A stretch of 6,217 nt of DNA from a bacterium Ga0077546. GTDB taxonomy: Bacteria; Cyanobacteriota; Vampirovibrionia; Obscuribacterales; Obscuribacteraceae. The DNA lies in the NCBI GenBank assembly GCA_001464165.1, contig LNEX01000153.1, forward strand, positions 1 through 6,217. The letters are read 5' to 3'. Under the pieces are notes generated by a model. It saw only the letters and a program-made list of their open reading frames with translations, had not been told where the DNA came from and searched no databases. Each line of letters opens with the position of its first letter. The first letter of the stretch is position 1. The position numbers were made by a program, and so were the translations under genes. Of this stretch, positions 1 through 6,217 are shown piece after piece.

Positions 1-24
1 GAGGTGCAACTCCTCCCGCCTCCA
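1..24 (+). other. 3' end of a tmRNA- or tRNA-like gene; possible attachment-site remnant
   Basis: Bases 1-4 (GAGG) pair with 12-15 (CCTC) around a seven-base loop TGCAACT. This is followed by C16, a seven-base acceptor-like strand CGCCTCC (17-23) and a discriminator A24. That is the spacing of a T arm and 3' acceptor strand, and the loop resembles the TTCAACT loop of many tmRNAs. Two things argue against an intact gene. The second loop base is G instead of the nearly invariant T, and ATA follows where CCA is often encoded. The 5' part would lie outside the window. Integrases of genomic islands commonly use the 3' ends of tmRNA and tRNA genes and leave such a partial copy, so this may be an att repeat. 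A chance match is possible. Confidence 0.4.
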
Positions 25-342
25 ATATACGGCTGGGAAATAAAGCGTTGCTAGCTTGTCCAGTTACACTGTTGACTGACAAAAACTAATGTTAATCCGC
101 AACGAAAAAGTCAAAGGAGATACTATTTTTATTGTCATTGATCAACAAGTGCCAGAGTTGGCGACACCTCTCTGAGCTAGCCCAGCTTACTCGATCAGCC
201 AATCACATGCCGAAGCGAAGCAAAGAAGAGCGATGCAAGACAGATAGACTGAAACTTTGGGGCGACCTATATCTAGCCGTCACGATCTGACAATTTAGTT
301 TGCCGCAAAAAAATTGCTTTTTAGCAGTAACTCGCAAAGGCT
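25..342. other. Non-coding stretch with no convincing gene
   Basis: This stretch lies between the tmRNA-like fragment and the stop codon of the leftward STAND gene. The only sense-like reading I noticed is a 28-codon ORF on the plus strand from the ATG at 89 (MLIRNEKVKG...), without a ribosome binding site. It could be chance or the tail of a degraded gene. The hexamer TGATCA is at 139-144, and GCTAGC at 50-55 recurs near 174; neither forms a larger repeat. No RNA gene or transposon end was recognised. Confidence 0.5.
307..326 (-). terminator. Weak rho-independent terminator after the STAND gene
   Basis: Read on the minus strand, TGCT-AAAA-AGCA forms a four-pair hairpin (plus-strand 315-326). 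One A and then seven T residues follow it (plus-strand A run 307-313). It lies 17 bases past the TGA of the STAND gene, where a terminator is expected. The short, half-AT stem makes it weak. Confidence 0.4.
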
Positions 343-2865
343 TCAAAGATCCGCAAACAACTCATCGATAAATTGCTCACTTGTCAAAAGTCCGCCTTGA
401 CTATTGAAGACTTTCTCCTTGTTGCTATCTGCTATGGGCTCACTTTCCTCACAATATTCGGATTCAGTCCGGAACAAGTCATCAGACTCAGCTCTAGATT
501 TAAATTTCTGCTGATTTCTGCGGCTCTTCGACAAGTAGAAGTATAACTTTCCCTCAAGTTCCGATATCTTTACTTTACTATCGACGGCAACCGCAGAGAG
601 CACTTGCAGGTCCAAAAGACACAAGCTTAAGCGCTCAGCCCACCAATCAAAAGAATCAGGTTCGTCACCGGAGTATGCAAATTCATCCACTAGCTCGTCT
701 ATCAACCTGGAAAAAGCAAAATCAAAGAATCCAAGCTCCCCCTCTTCACCGCTTCGTAGTCTACTCACTAAAGCCTGACAGTTATCGAGAATTAATTGCA
801 AAAGCGCAGCCAGAAAATGCAAAGTCTCTGATAAATGATCAAAATCTCCACCTTCAAAAACGAATTCTGCGAGTTCCGCCTTGCTAGTATGCCAATTCAT
901 TTCAAGTACACTATTATTTACAGCGATAGCTGCACGATGACAAAGTAAACAATACATCTGTAAGCTAACTATCGTTGACAGTCGTCTTTCCTTCAGCCAC
1001 GAAGTTTCCAATTTACTTACACTTGCAGTGACTAAGCTGAGAATCTCTTGCTGATACTTTTCAGTATGGTACTTCTGCGCACCAGCCAATATAACAAGAA
1101 GTTTTTCTACTTGAGAAGAATTTGCCGAAGCAATAATTGCTTGAATATTATTCGTGAGACTCATCCAATCATTCAATTCTATAAGTAAAGGAAAAACTCT
1201 TTCACCTAAAGAGCCTCCAGCCGTTGACAAAGCCAAAGCAATTCCATAGAAGGAACTCTTCTCGAGAAATCGCTGACGCTGCAATCGGTGTGCTGCAAGA
1301 TGCTCGATGACAAGATCCCGCCAGCTAGGGTGCACCCACTCGAAAACTATATGATTGGGATTTAGCTCACCATACGGTCGAACAGCCTTAATGAATTGTT
1401 CCTCTAAATCTAGAGCAACTTCGCGTGGTTCGAGATCCACAACATCTCCAAATATGCGAACAACAGCTTCGTAAGCCACTTTCGTAGGAATGGCACGGGA
1501 AGGACAGTCAAGAAGACCCACCAAGAAATGCTGCCGAAACGCACTCAAGCTATTGAATGACTGGCGCATGGATCGTGTTGGGTCTCGCAATTGTCTTGCT
1601 ATCGCTACCTCGATCTCAACGTTGCTTGCGCCACCGCTGAGTTCGGCGAGATCAGTCCGAACAAATCGCCTAATTCTTTCTGGCGTGAAATGCTCATTAC
1701 TTACAATAGCAAAGGCATGAAGACGCAAGAATGCTTTCCCTGCATCATCAGACAGTGCACACTTCGCATGCCGATAGAGCATCAAGGCCTTCTCTTCCAT
1801 CGACAAATCTGCGGCATTAACAATAACCTTAGCCGGTTCTGGAAAATACTCCGCTGGTTCCTGAAGGCGAAGATGGTCTAATGCGTGGCTAAGCGGCGCA
1901 GATCTGGAAGTCCAAATCATGAAGTGATTTGAGTCCAATGCAGCTATCACCTTATGCAAATCTTTACTCCAATCTCGAGCAAAGTTTTCATCGAACTCAG
2001 TAGTGCCAAAGGCGTCATCCGCGATAAACAACTGACGAGGTACCGCCATCTCGGTATCACCGACAGCCTTTGCATTTCTATGAATTATCTGTAACATTTC
2101 ATGCGTATCATGGACCTCATAGACTTCCCACCCAAGAAAATAAGCATTTAACCCTAGCGCCCTTGCCAAAGTCGTTTTACCCACTTCGGGAGCGCCACTA
2201 AGAACCAAGAATTTATGCTCATTGAGGACTCGCAAGGCCCTGCGATAAGTCTGAGTCGGTACGAACGCAGCCGATTGCTCTCGAGCAAGTTGCATCTGAA
2301 TCGAACTTCGCTCAAATATGACCTTATTTAAGGAGTACTTCCGCCTATCTTCCAGCAAGGCTTGCATATCTCGTAAACTCACGAGCTGAGGATAGGCCCA
2401 GCGGAGATTAGGCAAGTCATCCAACCAACCACAGATATCGTTGCCACCAAATAGAGTGACATTCGAACACGGCAAACTGTCTTGCAAAATCGCTACAATT
2501 TGTTCTCTAATCTCCGGGCTCAATGAACAATTCGTGACTAATATGTATTCCGCAATTTGACCTGTTCTCCGCTGCACAGTATTAGCAGTCAAAAACGAGC
2601 ACTCACTACGAACAGAGGAAAGTAGCGGCGACTGCCACTTCGCACCAAGCGAATTAGCGTTAGAGATAAACTTAACCTGTATTACTATTGGCGAGCCTGA
2701 AAGAACACCTTTCGATAATTCTATTGGGCGATTACAGTATGCATCTCTTCCTCTGTCTCGAGAACCGCCCCAAGACTCAATAGAATCACCAAATTTTCTC
2801 TTTAAGATTGCCTGACACAAATACTCAAACTGCTGCCAACCAAGTTCATCTATTCTGTAACGCAT
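343..2865 (-). CDS. Mrr-like nuclease fused to a STAND (nSTAND3-type) NTPase, probable antiphage protein
   Basis: This gene encodes 840 residues from the ATG at 2865. Residues 1 to about 160 look like an Mrr-type PD-(D/E)XK nuclease: the FEYLC helix near 14, RDRGRDAY with D41, then QVK at 63-65 as the catalytic Q-x-K. A strand ILVTN follows near 110. Residues about 200-400 form a P-loop NTPase with Walker A GAPEVGKTT (224-232), Walker B LFIADDAFG (D283, D284) and a sensor-like WTSR at 318-321. A conserved-looking HPSWRD at 512-517 is typical of STAND-nuclease proteins. The rest is helical and leucine-rich, ending in an acidic tail, and is likely the sensor. In related Avs/AVAST proteins the C-terminal part binds a phage protein and activates the N-terminal nuclease; that role is inferred here. 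A GTG at 2904 would add 13 residues, but ATG 2865 has the better ribosome binding site, and RYRIDELGWQQFE is a natural start for this fold. The protein is probably cytosolic. The family is fairly sure, the trigger unknown. Confidence 0.85.
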   Translation of the reverse strand: MRYRIDELGWQQFEYLCQAILKRKFGDSIESWGGSRDRGRDAYCNRPIELSKGVLSGSPIVIQVKFISNANSLGAKWQSPLLSSVRSECSFLTANTVQRRTGQIAEYILVTNCSLSPEIREQIVAILQDSLPCSNVTLFGGNDICGWLDDLPNLRWAYPQLVSLRDMQALLEDRRKYSLNKVIFERSSIQMQLAREQSAAFVPTQTYRRALRVLNEHKFLVLSGAPEVGKTTLARALGLNAYFLGWEVYEVHDTHEMLQIIHRNAKAVGDTEMAVPRQLFIADDAFGTTEFDENFARDWSKDLHKVIAALDSNHFMIWTSRSAPLSHALDHLRLQEPAEYFPEPAKVIVNAADLSMEEKALMLYRHAKCALSDDAGKAFLRLHAFAIVSNEHFTPERIRRFVRTDLAELSGGASNVEIEVAIARQLRDPTRSMRQSFNSLSAFRQHFLVGLLDCPSRAIPTKVAYEAVVRIFGDVVDLEPREVALDLEEQFIKAVRPYGELNPNHIVFEWVHPSWRDLVIEHLAAHRLQRQRFLEKSSFYGIALALSTAGGSLGERVFPLLIELNDWMSLTNNIQAIIASANSSQVEKLLVILAGAQKYHTEKYQQEILSLVTASVSKLETSWLKERRLSTIVSLQMYCLLCHRAAIAVNNSVLEMNWHTSKAELAEFVFEGGDFDHLSETLHFLAALLQLILDNCQALVSRLRSGEEGELGFFDFAFSRLIDELVDEFAYSGDEPDSFDWWAERLSLCLLDLQVLSAVAVDSKVKISELEGKLYFYLSKSRRNQQKFKSRAESDDLFRTESEYCEESEPIADSNKEKVFNSQGGLLTSEQFIDELFADL

Positions 2866-2874
2866 CGAAACGTT

Positions 2875-2879
2875 TCCCT
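2875..2879 (-). promoter_or_regulatory. Ribosome binding site that decides the STAND gene start
   Basis: On the minus strand AGGGA lies nine bases before the ATG at 2865, a good Shine-Dalgarno match and spacing. The alternative GTG at 2904 has nothing comparable before it, which favours the shorter 840-residue protein. Confidence 0.6.
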
Positions 2880-2902
2880 GCAAGTCACGAACAAGTAAAA
2901 TC

Positions 2903-2932
2903 ACTACAGCTGAAGCAACCTAATTCAATCAA
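2903..2932 (-). promoter_or_regulatory. Possible promoter for the STAND gene
   Basis: On the minus strand TTGATT (plus-strand 2927-2932) and TGTAGT (2903-2908) are 18 bases apart. Each matches the sigma-70 consensus at four of six positions. Transcription would begin near 2896, about 30 bases before the ATG at 2865 and after the alternative GTG. If real, it uncouples this gene from the GIY-YIG gene upstream. Matches this weak are frequent by chance. Confidence 0.3.
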
Positions 2933-2938
2933 CTCCAT

Positions 2939-2954
2939 GGCTGATTCTACAGCC
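2939..2954. repeat. Small inverted repeat between the two leftward genes
   Basis: GGCTG and CAGCC form a perfect five-pair stem around a six-base loop. No T run follows on either strand, so it is not a standard terminator. It lies just upstream of the possible -35 element of the STAND gene and could be a binding site, an RNA hairpin or chance. Confidence 0.3.
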
Positions 2955-3071
2955 AAACAATAAGGAACCTCTCTCATTTTCAAGAAAAGACCTAAGCCTC
3001 TTGTCCCATATAACCAATTCAAGAGTCGGTATACGCTACACCCAAAAAGCAAGCCACAAGGTCCTGGAAAG

Positions 3072-4112
3072 TCACTGCATTCGCCGGTAAGTGCGCCCTC
3101 GCAAAACGTTTCTCACTTGAAGTTCATTTAAGGCCTCTACCTCTTCGACTATCTGAGAAGGAGTAAAGCCCGAATCAGCAAGAGCGCGAATAGTCCTCAC
3201 TTGTTCCGGAGATAAAGTGTCTTTTCTAGACTCGATAACTTTCAGGTAAAACTCATCATCTTTCCACAGTTCGGAAATGAACGGATTTGGAATACCCAGG
3301 CGAGGATTACGACGCACATACTCAGCAATAGCTCTGTCGCGCTCCTCTAAAGAAATGTCTATTCGATCAGTTATCCGAAGCTGATGCAAAAGCTGTAAGC
3401 CTTTAAAACCACCTGGAATCATATTGAGGCCCTTAGGGGCCAAAGTATGAGCATCTACAAAGTACTCCTCCCACCCCATCGCATCATCCTTCGAAAAGTT
3501 CAACCTTAGAAGCTCAGAACCATAGGTCATTTTGTCAACGGTTAAACTGTCGCGCCAACTTTGATGGAAGACTTTTCGACTGCCTGCTCGCATCTCCTGC
3601 AGGTGCTCATCAAGTCGCAGCAGCCAATTTCGCTTGGTGATACCGGCATAGGAAAACTCATCATCATCCGTGGTCAATGTGTGTAAATACCCCTGATAGC
3701 CCTCATTTGCGTCACCCCAATTTTTCAGCAAACATTGCAAGGGAAGCTTATAACCCCATCGAGTACCGTTCTCATATTGCAACCAAAATTGAGCAACAAT
3801 TCGATGATCCGTGGCAGGTCTTGCCAACTCCGGATATTTACAATATTCCTTCAATTCGCACAGGAAGCTTCGCTCAGCCAGATTTATGGTGACGCTAACA
3901 TCAGTATCAAATGCAAACATACGCGCAACCAGTCCCTGATTGCGAGTCCTTCGATTGCACGCAAGCAGTTTGTCGATGAGGCCAGTTGGTTCAAAGTTCT
4001 CATTAACGTGCTGCAGATATGCATCAAATTGACGCAGATAAGAAAGTAGATAGCCGTCAAATTTTGGCATCAGCTGAATACAATTATGAACATCCAAAAA
4101 TCGAAATTTCAT
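3072..4112 (-). CDS. GIY-YIG endonuclease with C-terminal helix-turn-helix
   Basis: This gene encodes 346 residues, ATG at 4112 and TGA at 3072-3074. A GIY-YIG nuclease core spans about 138-235: GYLHTL (141-146) for the GIY strand, YAGIT (155-159) for the YIG strand, then R166 four residues before H170. The metal-binding Glu is probably E215 (or E216) in WEEYFVD, followed by GLNMIPGG with N230. The spacing of R, H, E and N agrees with that of I-TevI. The GIY tyrosine is replaced by H144, which is unusual. Residues about 299-344 (LSPEQVRTIRALADSGFTPSQI...) resemble the helix-turn-helix modules that give homing endonucleases DNA binding. The first 135 residues match nothing I recognise. The protein should cut DNA, but its target is unknown. 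Upstream is only a weak GGA four bases from the ATG. It lies 206 bp upstream of the STAND nuclease on the same strand, so the two may be co-transcribed. Alternatives are a homing-type selfish gene or an independent defence nuclease. Confidence 0.8.
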   Translation of the reverse strand: MKFRFLDVHNCIQLMPKFDGYLLSYLRQFDAYLQHVNENFEPTGLIDKLLACNRRTRNQGLVARMFAFDTDVSVTINLAERSFLCELKEYCKYPELARPATDHRIVAQFWLQYENGTRWGYKLPLQCLLKNWGDANEGYQGYLHTLTTDDDEFSYAGITKRNWLLRLDEHLQEMRAGSRKVFHQSWRDSLTVDKMTYGSELLRLNFSKDDAMGWEEYFVDAHTLAPKGLNMIPGGFKGLQLLHQLRITDRIDISLEERDRAIAEYVRRNPRLGIPNPFISELWKDDEFYLKVIESRKDTLSPEQVRTIRALADSGFTPSQIVEEVEALNELQVRNVLRGRTYRRMQ

Positions 4113-4132
4113 TTTTCCAAATCGAAACTATT

Positions 4133-4339
4133 TTACCTAGAGCGTTGCCAAGGAACGTTAGCAGAGGTTTGAACCTGAATCAACTCGCCACGAGCCGCAA
4201 TAGTCCCTGCGATGTCCAGACGGTCTAAAAAGTGAAAAATTGGTTTTAGGCACAAAAGCACTGCTAAAAGGATTAGGAGCACGGCCCTAACCGCAGTATC
4301 AGAGATGACCAAGTAGTAGCAGTCGGCATCAAGGCCCAC
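4133..4339 (-). CDS. Doubtful small membrane protein
   Basis: This is a 68-residue reading frame from GTG at 4339 to TAA at 4133-4135, ending 20 bases before the GIY-YIG start. Residues about 16-37 (AVRAVLLILLAVLLCLKPIF) would form one membrane helix, followed by a basic, polar tail. I do not recognise it. For: its position directly upstream of, and on the same strand as, the GIY-YIG gene, and the well-formed hydrophobic segment. Against: the GTG start directly follows an in-frame TAG with no ribosome binding site, and the length is within chance. Small membrane proteins do accompany some defence genes, but no role can be assigned. Confidence 0.25.
   Translation of the reverse strand: MGLDADCYYLVISDTAVRAVLLILLAVLLCLKPIFHFLDRLDIAGTIAARGELIQVQTSANVPWQRSR
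4165..4176. repeat. Palindrome AGGTT-TG-AACCT upstream of the GIY-YIG gene
   Basis: A perfect 12-base inverted repeat lies about 55 bases upstream of the GIY-YIG ATG, inside the doubtful small ORF. Its size and place would suit an operator if that ORF is not real. No family of regulator can be named from it. Confidence 0.3.
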
Positions 4340-4392
4340 CTAAATGTGACAAGGTAAGGCTAGGATTGCCCCAAGGATAGTTTTTAAAAGCC

Positions 4393-4407
4393 AAGCGGAG
4401 CCCGCTT
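4393..4407. repeat. Hairpin AAGCGG-AGC-CCGCTT in the divergent spacer
   Basis: This is a perfect six-pair, GC-rich stem with a three-base loop. On the minus strand it is followed by GGCTTTTAAAAA, so it could weakly terminate leftward transcripts. It lies immediately before the possible -35 element of hsdM at 4409, so it could also be a regulator site. Confidence 0.4.
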
Positions 4408-4408
4408 C

Positions 4409-4457
4409 ATGACATCCGGGCGTTGCACGTGTATATAGCATGCGGCCTTGATACAAT
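4409..4457 (+). promoter_or_regulatory. Promoter candidates for hsdM
   Basis: Two overlapping candidates are visible. The first is ATGACA (4409-4414, five of six matches to the -35 consensus), a 17-base spacer and TATATA (4432-4437). The second is an extended -10, TGATACAAT (4449-4457), five of six in the hexamer with the upstream TG but no good -35. Transcription would start near 4444 or 4464, leaving a leader of about 140-160 bases before the hsdM ATG. Confidence 0.45.
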
Positions 4458-4490
4458 AGACACCTGTAGGCGGCACTCAACACTATCCAT

Positions 4491-4500
4491 TACGGCCGTA
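4491..4500. repeat. Perfect 10-base palindrome in the hsdM leader
   Basis: TACGGCCGTA reads the same on both strands and lies about 100 bases upstream of the hsdM ATG, just past the candidate promoters. It is flanked at a distance by GCGGCA (4470-4475) and TGCCGC (4503-4508), which could also pair. It could be an operator; chance is not excluded. Confidence 0.35.
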
Positions 4501-4528
4501 GCTGCCGCTGTTTTAACGTAACTCTAGC

Positions 4529-4550
4529 TGCGACGACAATAGTCGGCGCA
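4529..4550 (+). promoter_or_regulatory. Hairpin in the hsdM leader
   Basis: TGCGACGAC (4529-4537) and GTCGGCGCA (4542-4550) pair at eight of nine positions around an AATA loop, with one A-G mismatch. No T run follows, so it is not a standard terminator. It lies about 50 bases upstream of the hsdM ATG, where it could influence RNA stability or translation, or form a protein-binding site in DNA. Confidence 0.45.
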
Positions 4551-4601
4551 AATTAGACCACAAACCAACGTCCTAATAAAAATCAGGAAATCCGAAAACC
4601 A

Positions 4602-6217
4602 ATGTCCACTGCCAAACTAACACTCTCCCGACTTGAGACTTTGCTCCTTACAGCTTGCGACGACTTACGTGGCAACATGGACGCCAGTGAGTACAAAGAG
4701 TACATTTTCGGTATGCTATTCCTCAAACGAGCCAGTGACTTGTTTGATCAACGACGAGAAGAGTTAAAGCGCCAGGGCAAAACAGATGGTCTAAGTGACA
4801 AAGACATTGCGGTCAATCTAGAAGATCCAGATCAATATTCCGGCAAGTATTTTTTCGTTCCTCCACGGGCAAGGTGGAGTGAACCGTGGAAAGATGACAA
4901 AGGCAAATCACAACCAGCGCTGAAGCACGTAAAAGAAAACGTTGGCTCTGTGCTCAACAAAGCACTTGAAGCCCTAGAAGAAGCAAACCCAGAAGCATTG
5001 CAGGACGTGCTCAAGCACATCAACTTCAATAAGAAAATCGGGCAGAATACCCTAGATGACGACACCCTAGTCAATTTCATTCAAAACTTTGAAAAGATAC
5101 CGCTAAAAGATGACGACTTTGAGTTTCCAGACCTTCTCGGAGCAGCATACGAATGGCTAATCAAACACTTCGCCGACTCAGCTGGAAAAAAGGCTGGTGA
5201 GTTCTATACACCGGCAGAGGTTGTGCGAATTTGTGTTGAAATTTGCGACCCTAAAGAAAACATGAGCGTATACGACCCCACTGTTGGATCAGGCGGCATG
5301 TTAATTCAATCTCGCGACTACCTGCGCGAATGTGGTGCTGACGCCTCAGAACTTGCTTTATTTGGCCAAGAAAAGATGGGCACCACATGGTCAATCTGCA
5401 AAATGAACATGCTCTTGCATGGAATTTCTCACGCTGATATTAAGCAAGAAGACACCTTACGTGAACCACATCACCAAGATGAAGACGGCCAGCTTAAGCG
5501 GTTTGATCGCGTGTTAGAAAACCCACCATTTAGCCAAAACTACATCAAGAAAGACATAAAGTTTCCGGTCAGGTTCCCTGTTTGGCTTCCAGAGAAAGGA
5601 AAGAAAGCTGACTTGATGTTCGTTCAACACATGCTTGCAGTGCTTAAACACGACGGCAGGCTTGCAACAGTGATGCCGCACGGCGTTCTGTTCCGTGGCG
5701 GTGAAGAGAAAGAAGTTCGACAACACTTTATCGAGAAAGGCTATCTAGAAGCCGTAATCGGCCTGCCTAGTAATTTGTTTTACGGCACTGGCATTCCAGC
5801 TTGTCTTCTAGTACTGAACAAAGCTGGCAGTTCAGAACGCAAATCTGTCCTATTCATAAATGCAGATCGCGAATACCGCGAAGGCAAAGCGCAAAATCAC
5901 CTTCGTCCGGAAGATATTGACAAAATCGTACACGCCTATCGAGCTGGTCAAGACATACCTGCCTATGCACGTAGAGTGCCAGTCTGCGAAATCGAAGCAG
6001 AAGATTATAACTGCAACATTCGCCGATACGTAGACAACGCACCACCACCAGAGCCTCATGATGTACGTGCACACATACATGGAGGCGTACCGACTATCGA
6101 AATCGATGCGCTACAGCACTTTTGGACGAACTATGAAGGTCTACGACAGAGTTGTTTTGTGCCTCGACTTGACCCCTCGGATAGAAGTAGCTATTCAGAC
6201 TTGAACCCCGAGTTTAA
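4602..6217 (+). CDS. hsdM: Type I restriction-modification DNA methyltransferase subunit HsdM, partial (3' end missing)
   Basis: This is the modification subunit of a type I restriction-modification system. With HsdS it transfers a methyl group from S-adenosylmethionine to N6 of adenine at the recognition site. From ATG 4602 the frame is open for 538 codons to the window edge. Residues about 8-165 form the helical HsdM N-terminal domain. Then come GEFYTP (199-204), the cofactor loop DPTVGSGG (225-232, motif I) and the catalytic NPPF (307-310, motif IV). Later segments GVLFRGGEE (361-369), [20 protein letters not shown] (388-407) and [13 protein letters not shown] (417-429) are hallmarks of the family. 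E. coli HsdM has about 529 residues. This one continues past [17 protein letters not shown], typical of longer homologues, and its last codons (LNPEF) suggest more to come. All catalytic motifs are intact. The start is fixed by an in-frame TAG at 4554 and the lack of another start codon. The ribosome site is weak (AGGA 4585-4588, 13 bases away). It is divergent from the GIY-YIG gene; hsdS and hsdR are expected downstream. Confidence 0.95.
   Translation, partial: MSTAKLTLSRLETLLLTACDDLRGNMDASEYKEYIFGMLFLKRASDLFDQRREELKRQGKTDGLSDKDIAVNLEDPDQYSGKYFFVPPRARWSEPWKDDKGKSQPALKHVKENVGSVLNKALEALEEANPEALQDVLKHINFNKKIGQNTLDDDTLVNFIQNFEKIPLKDDDFEFPDLLGAAYEWLIKHFADSAGKKAGEFYTPAEVVRICVEICDPKENMSVYDPTVGSGGMLIQSRDYLRECGADASELALFGQEKMGTTWSICKMNMLLHGISHADIKQEDTLREPHHQDEDGQLKRFDRVLENPPFSQNYIKKDIKFPVRFPVWLPEKGKKADLMFVQHMLAVLKHDGRLATVMPHGVLFRGGEEKEVRQHFIEKGYLEAVIGLPSNLFYGTGIPACLLVLNKAGSSERKSVLFINADREYREGKAQNHLRPEDIDKIVHAYRAGQDIPAYARRVPVCEIEAEDYNCNIRRYVDNAPPPEPHDVRAHIHGGVPTIEIDALQHFWTNYEGLRQSCFVPRLDPSDRSSYSDLNPEF

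Noticed and set aside
675..1881. Plus-strand open frames of 70-96 codons (675-887, 1490-1720, 1591-1881)
   Set aside because: They lie wholly within the leftward STAND gene, lack domain features and ribosome sites, and are antisense shadows of it.
3072..4112. GIY-YIG gene as part of a group I intron or intein
   Set aside because: It is a free-standing ORF in an intergenic setting. No split host gene or intron structure is visible on either side.
3677..4228. Plus-strand open frames at 3677-3892, 3735-4049 and 4019-4228
   Set aside because: The first two are antisense to the GIY-YIG gene. The third overlaps its start and the small ORF. None has recognisable protein features.
4381..4560. Integron attC-like site suggested by the clustered inverted repeats
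   Set aside because: The conserved core sites (RYYYAAC and GTTRRRY) were not found in the right arrangement and no integron integrase is visible.
4832..6080. Minus-strand open frames at 4832-5080, 5514-5726, 5850-6080 and 5854-6072
   Set aside because: All are antisense to the hsdM coding sequence, whose motifs are intact and in frame throughout.
1..6217. CRISPR array or insertion sequence
   Set aside because: No regularly spaced direct repeats and no transposase coding or terminal inverted repeat pair were seen.

Overview
The window looks like a bacterial accessory region carrying genes for DNA restriction and defence. Three substantial genes are visible, and each encodes a protein that acts on DNA. 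The codon use, moderate GC content and bacterial-type start signals fit a proteobacterium. A gammaproteobacterium is my best guess, from the general look of the HsdM protein and the tmRNA-like fragment at the left edge, but the sequence does not prove it.

Layout. Bases 1-24 resemble the 3' end of a tmRNA or tRNA gene (T arm plus 3' acceptor strand). Integrating elements often leave such a fragment at an island boundary. Bases 25-342 hold no convincing gene, only a weak terminator for the leftward gene. A leftward gene (343-2865) encodes an 840-residue protein with an Mrr-like PD-(D/E)XK nuclease domain, a STAND-type P-loop NTPase and a helical C-terminal half, an architecture like that of phage-sensing STAND nucleases. 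Upstream of it, also leftward, is a 346-residue GIY-YIG endonuclease with a C-terminal helix-turn-helix (3072-4112). A doubtful small membrane ORF lies just upstream of that. A 489-bp divergent spacer separates this pair from a rightward hsdM gene (from 4602), the modification subunit of a type I restriction-modification system. hsdM runs off the right edge, so hsdS and hsdR are presumably beyond it.

Working together. HsdM and its off-window partners would methylate host DNA and restrict unmodified DNA. The nuclease-STAND protein is probably a second defence layer that senses an invader and then cuts nucleic acid. The GIY-YIG protein may be a partner of the STAND protein, an independent nuclease, or a homing-type selfish gene. 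The same-strand order GIY-YIG then STAND, with a 206-bp gap, allows one transcript, but a weak internal promoter would also let the STAND gene be expressed alone. The most unusual part is the pairing of the two nuclease genes next to a divergent type I system.
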